This document shows positions 1 to 4,069 of a DNA stretch of 7,537 nt, piece after piece. This stretch comes from Candidatus Brocadiaceae bacterium. Its GTDB lineage: Bacteria; Planctomycetota; Brocadiia; Brocadiales; Brocadiaceae. The DNA lies in assembly GCA_024653795.1 (NCBI GenBank), contig JANLHY010000685.1, forward strand, positions 1 through 7,537, in the 5' to 3' direction. A model generated the notes under the pieces. That model was not told where the DNA came from. It saw only the letters and a program-made list of their open reading frames with translations, and ran no database searches. Positions within the stretch are counted from its first letter, which is position 1, and each line of letters opens with the position of its first letter. The translations under genes were made by a program, and so were the position numbers.

Positions 1-190
1 ACTCTATCAGCGAATTGTTGATTTGATAATGGACATTTTGCGTCAACCATTTTCAGGTATAGGCAAACCAGAACCGCTCAAGCACGATTTAAAAGGATAT
101 TGGTCGCGGAGGATTAATGATGAACATCGTTTAGTTTATAAAGTAAATGATGAGGCTGTCATTATTGTCTCCTGCAAGTATCATTATTGA
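1..190 (+). CDS. yoeB: YoeB/Txe-family mRNA interferase toxin, 5' end outside window
   Basis: The frame opens at base 2 and ends with TGA at 188-190, giving 63 residues of the C-terminal three quarters of a toxin that is about 84 residues long in E. coli. YoeB binds the ribosome and cleaves mRNA in the A site; its partner is the YefM antitoxin, whose gene normally lies just upstream and is outside this window. The family residues are all visible: Glu in GKPEPLKH, Arg in EHRLVY, and the C-terminal His-Tyr of CKYHY, matching E46, R65, H83 and Y84 of the E. coli protein. The YWSRRI and DEHRLVYKV segments also match. There is no frameshift, so the toxin looks intact as far as it can be seen. An attC-like site begins 25 bases after the stop, so the module was probably carried as an integron cassette. 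Confidence 0.93.
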   Translation, partial: LYQRIVDLIMDILRQPFSGIGKPEPLKHDLKGYWSRRINDEHRLVYKVNDEAVIIVSCKYHY

Positions 191-214
191 AAAATTGGAA
201 CAATGACCATAAAA

Positions 215-273
215 GCCTAACAAATCACCCCAGCGGACGGCAAAAAACGCCGCCGATGAGTTTGGTGTTCGCT
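215..273 (+). other. Probable integron attC site downstream of yoeB (degenerate)
   Basis: The left core GCCTAAC (215-221) matches RYYYAAC perfectly. It is followed by an AAATC spacer and an imperfect stem, CAGCGGACGGC paired with GCCGCCGATG, leaving an extrahelical A as in other attC sites. The loop is AAAAAAC. The right core GTTCGCT (267-273) departs from GTTRRRY at several positions, so the site may be decayed or fused to foreign DNA. Its 59-bp size and position after a stop codon fit a cassette end. Confidence 0.65.
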
Positions 274-319
274 GTAAGGATAAAATTCATTGTGTAATTG
301 AAATACAGGAGGGGTTGAT

Positions 320-541
320 ATGATTCGTACAATTGACGCAACAATTGATCAGAAAGGCCATATTCGTTTGTCTGAACCAGTAAATTTATCCTCGTCTTGC
401 AGGGCATTGGTACTGATACTGGATGAAGAACCATTGATACGGGTTAATGAAGAGGCTCTGCTAAGCGAAGCATCCCTTGCAGAAGATTGGAATCGTCCAG
501 AGGAGGATGAAGCATGGCAACACCTTCAAGAGGTTCAGTAG
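320..541 (+). CDS. Small acidic antitoxin-like protein, partner of a truncated MazF-type toxin
   Basis: This 73-residue protein starts at ATG 320 with a strong AGGAGGGG ribosome-binding sequence at 308-315. The N-terminal half (MIRTIDATIDQKGHIRLSEP) looks like a short beta-strand DNA-binding segment of the AbrB/MazE sort. The acidic C-terminal half (LLSEASLAEDWNRPEEDEAW) resembles the toxin-binding tail of an antitoxin. I recall proteins of this type encoded directly before MazF/PemK toxins, and here a MazF-like start lies inside the last codons of this gene, overlapping by 28 bases. The role is therefore neutralisation of a MazF-type endoribonuclease and probably autorepression. The toxin partner is destroyed in this window, leaving an orphan antitoxin. 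I assign the role from context and sequence style; I do not recognise a named family with certainty. Confidence 0.75.
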   Translation: MIRTIDATIDQKGHIRLSEPVNLSSSCRALVLILDEEPLIRVNEEALLSEASLAEDWNRPEEDEAWQHLQEVQ

Positions 542-561
542 TATTAATACAGCCTGTATAA
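514..561 (+). pseudogene. Truncated MazF/PemK-type toxin gene (first ~13-15 codons only)
   Basis: ATG 514 lies within the 3' end of the antitoxin gene, preceded by GAGGAGG at 500-506. It reads MATPSRGSVVLIQPV and then TAA. The residues through VVLI match the start of PemK/MazF toxins, which usually continue into a PFPFSD-type stretch and total about 110 residues. From base 547 the sequence is the left end of the 157-bp repeat, which supplies the stop codon. The rest of the toxin gene is absent from the window, so the event involved loss of DNA and not a simple insertion. Confidence 0.7.
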
Positions 562-703
562 TCCGGAATTGGCAATTGGTGAAAGTGCAAAAATAGCTTA
601 ATGCGAAAGTAGTTACAATACGTGACAAGAAGGCACGGCAACTTCTTATACATATCGAAACAGTCTGTGTTTGCCGTTTTATACAGACTGTATAATCATT
701 GTT
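547..703 (+). repeat. 157-bp repeat, copy 1, with palindromic ends
   Basis: It aligns without gaps to 1346-1502 at a constant offset of 799 bases. I count 10 mismatches over the core 150 bases and two more in the first seven. Both ends carry a 13-bp palindrome, ATACAGcCTGTAT at 547-559 and ATACAGaCTGTAT at 681-693, each followed by AATC. A further hairpin at 661-690 pairs CAGTCTGTGT with ATACAGACTG around a 10-base loop. No convincing reading frame is conserved. Similarity ends at GTT (701-703). It may be a non-autonomous mobile element or a recombination site; I do not recognise the family. Confidence 0.85.
671..696 (+). promoter_or_regulatory. Possible outward promoter in repeat copy 1, ahead of hicA
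   Basis: A consensus -10 element, TATAAT (691-696), sits at the right end of the repeat and points toward hicA, 58 bases before its ATG. The nearest -35-like sequence, TTGCCG (671-676), is only 14 bases away, which is short, so the call depends mainly on the -10 box. Confidence 0.35.
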
Positions 704-753
704 AGCCGTATAAAAATAATCAAATAACCACCAATTTCTGGTAAAATGAAACA

Positions 754-1014
754 ATGGGTAAACATGAGAAGCTCCTGCTTAAGATTCTTAGTGGAACATC
801 TGATGCAAATATTCAATTTGAAGATTTATGCAGCCTGCTGAAACATTTGGGTTTCGATATGAGGGTTAAAGGCAGCCATCACATGTTCAGAAAAGAAGCT
901 GTTACAGAAAAAAGTAATCTTCAGCGTGAGGGCAATAAGGCAAAGCCTTATCAGGTTAAACAGGTAAGAAACGTTATAGTGAAATATAAACTCGGAGGGA
1001 TTATTGATGTATAG
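754..1014 (+). CDS. hicA: HicA-family mRNA interferase toxin
   Basis: This 86-residue toxin of the HicAB type II system is a small double-stranded-RNA-binding-like protein that cleaves mRNA independently of translation. The central GSHHMFRK (about residues 41-48) carries the catalytic histidine, and the segment LLKHLGFDMRVKGSHH is typical of the family. The C-terminal part (KAKPYQVKQVRNVIVKYKL) matches the longer HicA subtype with an NLQ..G.AKPYQ stretch. No strong ribosome-binding sequence precedes ATG 754. The stop overlaps hicB by 8 bases, so the pair is one operon with toxin first, the usual hicAB order. The operon lies between two 157-bp repeats. It appears intact, with no missing key residue. 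Confidence 0.93.
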   Translation: MGKHEKLLLKILSGTSDANIQFEDLCSLLKHLGFDMRVKGSHHMFRKEAVTEKSNLQREGNKAKPYQVKQVRNVIVKYKLGGIIDV

Positions 1015-1219
1015 ATACGAAATTATTATTTACTGGAGTAATGAAGACAATGCGTTTATAGCAGAAGTACCTGAACTTCCTGGCTGTATAGCTCATGGAG
1101 AAACTCCTGAAAAAGCATTAAAAAATGCTAAAGAGGCAATTCAATTATGGATTGACACAGCTAAGGAGTTTGGCGATCCCATACCTGAGCCTAAGGGAGA
1201 AAGATTGATATTTGCTTAA
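1007..1219 (+). CDS. hicB: HicB-family antitoxin, short form
   Basis: This 70-residue antitoxin neutralises HicA. I choose ATG 1007 over the TTG one codon earlier because GGAGGG (994-999) is well spaced for it. The protein consists of the partial RNase-H-like fold of HicB: YEIIIYWSNEDNAFIAEVPE, then LPGCIAHGETPEKALKNA, then EAIQLWIDTAKEFG. It ends with PIPEPKGERLIFA. A C-terminal ribbon-helix-helix or helix-turn-helix DNA-binding domain, present in longer HicB proteins, is absent. Autorepression by this protein alone is therefore doubtful, though short HicB proteins are common. The stop codon is followed at once by the integrase remnant, so the native 3' flank of the module has been lost. Confidence 0.93.
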   Translation: MYRYEIIIYWSNEDNAFIAEVPELPGCIAHGETPEKALKNAKEAIQLWIDTAKEFGDPIPEPKGERLIFA

Positions 1220-1221
1220 AA

Positions 1222-1338
1222 TCAAATATTCTAACCGTCCGGGAACTCCTTAGCTATCGCGGTGTAAAAACGACGATCTACACCCATGTTTTGAGCAAAG
1301 GAGGTTGCGGTGTCCGAAGCCTGGTTCTTGGGTTGTAG
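1222..1338 (+). pseudogene. intI: Remnant of integron integrase (IntI) C-terminus
   Basis: The frame 1222-1338 reads SNILTVRELLSYRG, then VKTTIYTHVLSKGGCGVRS, then LVLGL and TAG. This follows the conserved end of integron integrases, of the form RTVQELLGH.DVKTTMIYTHVL followed by a GG.GVRSP-type tail. The nucleophile tyrosine (in IYTHVL) survives. The box-III histidine of LLGH is replaced by tyrosine, and the methionine before IYTHV has been lost as a clean codon deletion. No upstream part of the gene (Arg and His boxes) exists in the window; the match begins just after the hicB stop. The fragment has the same orientation as the cassette genes downstream. It is certainly non-functional. A general phage-type tyrosine recombinase is less likely because of the GG.GVRS tail. 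Confidence 0.85.
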
Positions 1339-1345
1339 AGCGGAT

Positions 1346-1502
1346 ATACCGTCTGTATAATCCGGAATGGGCAATTGGCGAAAGTGCAGAAATAGCTTGA
1401 TGCGAAAGTAGTGACAATCCGTGACAAGAAGGCACGGCAACTTCTTATACATATCAAAGGAGTCTGTGTTTGCCGTTTTACACAGACTGTATAATCATTG
1501 TT
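1346..1502 (+). repeat. 157-bp repeat, copy 2, with palindromic ends
   Basis: This is the partner of the copy at 547-703. Its left palindrome is imperfect (ATACCGtCTGTAT, 1346-1358), and the right end reads ACACAGaCTGTAT (1480-1492). The internal hairpin AGTCTGTGT/ACACAGACT (1461-1469 with 1480-1488) is perfect here, whereas copy 1 has a G-T wobble, so the stem is preserved in both. It begins 7 bases after the integrase remnant's stop and ends at GTT, 26 bases before the next gene's GTG start. Confidence 0.85.
1470..1495 (+). promoter_or_regulatory. Possible outward promoter in repeat copy 2, ahead of the 1529 gene
   Basis: TATAAT at 1490-1495 lies 34 bases before GTG 1529. A start near 1502 would leave a short leader containing the AAGGAG ribosome-binding sequence (1515-1520). 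The candidate -35, TTGCCG, is only 14 bases away, so support is modest. If real, this could act as the promoter of the first cassette. Confidence 0.35.
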
Positions 1503-1528
1503 GTTGTTGCATACAAGGAGATTAAAAG

Positions 1529-2071
1529 GTGACGAATTGGGTTGTATTCATACTCGATAAAATTGTCCTAGCGCTCCTATTTGGAGTGGTCACAAGCGCG
1601 ATTTTTTTTCTGATCCTCTCGCGATTCCGACCTAAGATTGACATTTCACCTAAGATTGCACATGGTTTAAGCACAAAGACAGGAGAAACAATATATCGAA
1701 TAAAAGTGATTAATAGAACTCGTTCCCCTCTTACTGACATCAAAGCCCAGCTCCATATTTACAAGAATTATCAAACCGGCACTGGTGAGATTTGGAAATC
1801 AGATGAAATAGCACTCAAGCGATCTGATCCAATCAGTATTGATAGGTATGATAAGAATGATGCAGATGCCAATTATGCTTTTAGATTCTTGACATATAAT
1901 GATCTTAACATCACGTGGAACGATGACAGTGTTCAGTTTCTGAGGTTCCGTATTTTTGCTAGGCATTCTGTGTCGGGCTTCGGCGGCTTCTTTCTTAGAG
2001 ATTACCGTTTGAAAAGAAATTCCATTATTGATGGTGACTTCTCAAAAGGTGATACATTCGAAATCGTATGA
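1529..2071 (+). CDS. Cassette-borne single-pass membrane protein, unknown function
   Basis: This 180-residue protein starts at GTG 1529, supported by AAGGAG at 1515-1520. Residues about 10-31 (DKIVLALLFGVVTSAIFFLILS) form one hydrophobic segment followed by Arg and Lys, so the C-terminal 145 residues probably lie in the cytoplasm. The soluble part has alternating strand-like segments (YRIKVINRT, TDIKAQLHIY, RFRIFARHSVSGFGG), suggesting a beta-rich domain. I recall similar proteins as recurrent integron-cassette products without known function, but cannot name a family. The stop overlaps the ATG of a longer reading frame by 4 bases and lies 4 bases before the attC core. Expression may rely on a promoter within the preceding repeat. 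Confidence 0.85.
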   Translation: MTNWVVFILDKIVLALLFGVVTSAIFFLILSRFRPKIDISPKIAHGLSTKTGETIYRIKVINRTRSPLTDIKAQLHIYKNYQTGTGEIWKSDEIALKRSDPISIDRYDKNDADANYAFRFLTYNDLNITWNDDSVQFLRFRIFARHSVSGFGGFFLRDYRLKRNSIIDGDFSKGDTFEIV

Positions 2072-2074
2072 ACA

Positions 2075-2131
2075 ACCTAACAATGGGCGGCAGCGGACTC
2101 GCAAACTCGCCGCTGAGCCCAAGCGTTATCT
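2075..2131 (+). other. Integron attC site (57 bp)
   Basis: The left core ACCTAAC (2075-2081) matches RYYYAAC. After an AAT spacer, GGGC plus AGCGG pairs with CCGCT plus GCCC (2112-2120), with unpaired extrahelical bases in the middle. An AAGC spacer then leads to the right core GTTATCT (2125-2131). Size and arrangement closely follow the classic 59-base element of aadA-type cassettes. Confidence 0.9.
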
Positions 2132-2148
2132 CCTATGTGATTAAAAAA

Positions 2149-3198
2149 ATGACAGTGAATCCAGAATGGAAACAATTTGAAAGGCTCGTCGCTGCAATTC
2201 ACCATGCAGAATCGCAAGGAGCTCTTGTAACTTGGAATGATACGATTCAAGGTAGGCAATTTGATGTAACAATAAGATTTAGATATGGATTACATGATTA
2301 CTTAACAGTCATCGAATGTAAAAATTATTCAGATAGAGTTACAGTAGAAAAAGTCGATGCTTTTGTAACAAAAGCGAGAGACGCAAAAGCAAATAAAGCA
2401 ATTATAGTTTCAGTAAATGGATACCAGTCAGGTTGTTTTGAAGTGGCAATAAGGCACGGTGTTAAGCTTTTAACTTTAAATGAAACAATCAAGACCGATG
2501 TCAAGGAGCTTGTTGCCGAGGTTACCCCTGCGTTAAATGTGTATGATGTCCGCTTAGTAAATAGGACTTCAGGAAAAGAAATAATTTTAGAAGACGAAGG
2601 AGGCAGGCTTCATTATTTAATGAATCATACAAAATTAGAGTCAAAAGGGGAAACCAAAAGTCCCAATCAATTAATCTATGAGTGGCAATTATCTACTCCA
2701 AAGCTATACATAGATTCCGAGAACATTATTGCAATTCAGTTACCTGAGGAGACAATGGCCCATATACCTCATGAATCATCTCAACTGGTCGAAGAATTTA
2801 GGTTTAAATGCAAAGTCATAGAAGCATTTATATCAAAGCAACCATTCTTGGATAACCACATAAGAGAAGGATGTGCAACTAGTTATGAATTGTGTGATGA
2901 GACAGGCGCAGTAACACACGAGATTCGTTTATCAGATCTAAAATTAGGCTTTGACACAAAATTAGAACCGGGCAAGTTTTATGTAACGCCAAGTCTTCAC
3001 AATTATTACTATTGCGAGAAGATAGATGGAGATTCAGTATCCTGGATTCTAGTTGAATCATATCAACATGGTCATTTGCTTAGAGCCCACTTCATACAAG
3101 ACATTAAATATTCACATCATTATGTAGAGGTTAAAGATAAGAAAAGAATTGCAAGACTTCTTAAATTACTAGAAGAATTGAGAGGCTTTAAGAGCTAA
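2149..3198 (+). CDS. Cassette-borne PD-(D/E)XK (Mrr-like) endonuclease
   Basis: This protein of 349 residues starts at ATG 2149. A GTG at 2137 is possible. The longer in-frame start at 2068 is unlikely because it lies in the previous cassette and would translate the attC site. The N-terminal domain has the Mrr-type restriction-endonuclease core: FERLVAAIHHAES (Glu near 11 and 21), GRQFDV with Asp39, and VIECKNY with Glu56 and Lys58, forming D-Xn-ExK. Helix- and strand-like segments (KVDAFVTKARDAKANKAIIV) follow as in the family. The remaining ~230 residues are unrecognised. The enzyme probably cuts DNA; a defence role against foreign DNA is inferred from the family and the cassette setting. 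No methyltransferase is nearby, so either modified DNA is targeted, as by Mrr, or specificity lies in the C-terminal half. Confidence 0.85.
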   Translation: MTVNPEWKQFERLVAAIHHAESQGALVTWNDTIQGRQFDVTIRFRYGLHDYLTVIECKNYSDRVTVEKVDAFVTKARDAKANKAIIVSVNGYQSGCFEVAIRHGVKLLTLNETIKTDVKELVAEVTPALNVYDVRLVNRTSGKEIILEDEGGRLHYLMNHTKLESKGETKSPNQLIYEWQLSTPKLYIDSENIIAIQLPEETMAHIPHESSQLVEEFRFKCKVIEAFISKQPFLDNHIREGCATSYELCDETGAVTHEIRLSDLKLGFDTKLEPGKFYVTPSLHNYYYCEKIDGDSVSWILVESYQHGHLLRAHFIQDIKYSHHYVEVKDKKRIARLLKLLEELRGFKS

Positions 3199-3323
3199 CA
3201 AATTGATGGTCTTGAACGAGAGCCATCGGTGACTGTTTGGCTTTTTATTGCTTTTATAATTCCAAACAGCTTTTTAGCCTGTTAGTACTATACAGGCTCT
3301 AGTCAGACATCACGACGTTAGAC
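3193..3323 (+). other. Long integron attC site (131 bp) with extra hairpins
   Basis: The left core is AGCTAAC (3193-3199), overlapping the nuclease stop codon; the right core is GTTAGAC (3317-3323). CTAAC-AAATT-GATG on the left mirrors CATC-ACGAC-GTTAG on the right, each with a 5-base spacer, as attC requires. The long variable part holds three smaller inverted repeats: GATGGTCT with AGAGCCATC (3205-3227), CTGTTTGG with CCAAACAG (3233-3269), and AGCCTGT with ACAGGCT (3276-3298). Confidence 0.88.
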
Positions 3324-3354
3324 GGAAACACTATTCTTAAATAGAAAATAAGCA

Positions 3355-3903
3355 ATGTCATCGCACAATAAAATAATTGAAATTCTTAAAATCATCATCG
3401 ATGATGAACGACATTATAGAAATATGTTTCAATCTAGGATTTCATACCATACAAGTATAATTCTAGCATTAATAGGTCTTATTGGTGCACTAGCAACTAT
3501 AGATAATACCCCAATCAATTATTTAATTTTATCTTTTTTGGGCTTTCTTGTATCTGCTATAGCAAAACATACAATTTCTGCAAATGAACGAATATATGAT
3601 CACTTTATTGAAACGATACGTGCTCGTGAGAAAATCGAGTACTTCTTAGGAATGCGAGATATTTCCAAAAATAAGGAAGCGCAAAAGGATGAGCCAATAG
3701 ATATCACAATGACTATTGGCGATGATCAATCTAATAAATACTGGCCTTATCAGCATTTATTCATAGGAAGCTGGGTGCCAAATGAAAAAATGCCTGGATA
3801 TTTTTATAAGACAAAAAAGCTATTTAAAAAATTTAGGCTAATGGGCATTGGTATAGGTATTTTCTTCTTAATACTAGAATTAAAAATATGGTTTTTTAGG
3901 TAA
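3355..3903 (+). CDS. Cassette-borne three-segment membrane protein, unknown function
   Basis: This 182-residue protein starts at ATG 3355; only a weak purine stretch precedes it, 37 bases after the cassette boundary. Two hydrophobic segments lie at about residues 32-49 (TSIILALIGLIGALATID) and 53-70 (PINYLILSFLGFLVSAIA), and a third near the C-terminus at about 161-181 (LMGIGIGIFFLILELKIWFF). Between them is a charged domain of about 90 residues with KHTISANERIYDHFIETIRA and REKIEYFLGM. An N-terminal amphipathic stretch (IIEILKIIIDDERHYRNM) precedes the membrane part. I do not recognise the family. Paired membrane segments with a cytoplasmic helical domain occur in some phage-defence effectors, but no motif here proves such a role. 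A strong attC follows 24 bases after the stop. Confidence 0.85.
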   Translation: MSSHNKIIEILKIIIDDERHYRNMFQSRISYHTSIILALIGLIGALATIDNTPINYLILSFLGFLVSAIAKHTISANERIYDHFIETIRAREKIEYFLGMRDISKNKEAQKDEPIDITMTIGDDQSNKYWPYQHLFIGSWVPNEKMPGYFYKTKKLFKKFRLMGIGIGIFFLILELKIWFFR

Positions 3904-3927
3904 ATAGTGGGAACAATTTTAAATAAC

Positions 3928-3999
3928 GTCTAACAAATCGCTCCACCTGACCGCTATTCCGCCACGTTCCATAGCAGCAGGTGAGCTTTGTCGTTGGAG
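3928..3999 (+). other. Integron attC site (72 bp), last in the array
   Basis: The left core GTCTAAC (3928-3934) fits RYYYAAC. After an AAATC spacer, GCTCcACCTG (3940-3949) pairs with CAGGTGAGC (3978-3986), leaving one extrahelical C, the hallmark of attC strand choice. A second stem, GCTAT/ATAGC, lies inside the loop. After TTTGTC the right core is GTTGGAG (3993-3999), off consensus only in the last base, which belongs to whatever DNA follows. No further cassette gene is seen before the transporter operon. Confidence 0.9.
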
Positions 4000-4069
4000 G
4001 AATACTTAAATAAAACACCTAATATGCCGCCCCCCCCTTTAAGATTATGGTTTACTATGGAAGTCCACA

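Larger units (their letters stand above)
1503..3999 (+). mobile_element. Integron gene-cassette array (three cassettes)
   Basis: Three plus-strand genes are each followed at once by an attC site with cores and stems as expected. Using the G^TTRRRY cleavage rule, the second cassette spans 2126-3317 and the third 3318-3993. A cassette's first six bases should complement its own left attC core. The third begins TTAGAC against GTCTAAC (perfect), and the second begins TTATCT against AGCTAAC (one mismatch). The first cassette would be expected to begin TTAGGT, which I do not find near 1500, so its left junction is altered, perhaps by the 157-bp repeat. No intact integrase is present. Confidence 0.85.

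Noticed and set aside
661..690. Hairpin in repeat copy 1 as a rho-independent terminator
   Set aside because: It is followed by TATAATCATT and not by a T run, and the same stem in copy 2 also lacks one.
1231..1452. Minus-strand frame across the integrase remnant and repeat copy 2
   Set aside because: It runs antisense to a clear IntI match and into a noncoding repeat; the repeat part recurs in copy 1 with amino-acid-changing differences and a different continuation.
547..1502. CRISPR array
   Set aside because: Only two repeat copies of 157 bp, 642 bases apart, with genes between them; no short regularly spaced repeats or cas genes.
2068..2148. Taking ATG 2068 as the true start of the nuclease gene
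   Set aside because: These 27 codons consist almost entirely of the attC site of the preceding cassette; the cassette carrying the nuclease begins at 2126, so its own start must lie later (2137 or 2149).
3276..3298. AGCCTGT-N9-ACAGGCT as a LexA/SOS box
   Set aside because: The spacing between CTGT and ACAG is 9 instead of 8, and the palindrome sits inside an attC where fold-back arms are expected.
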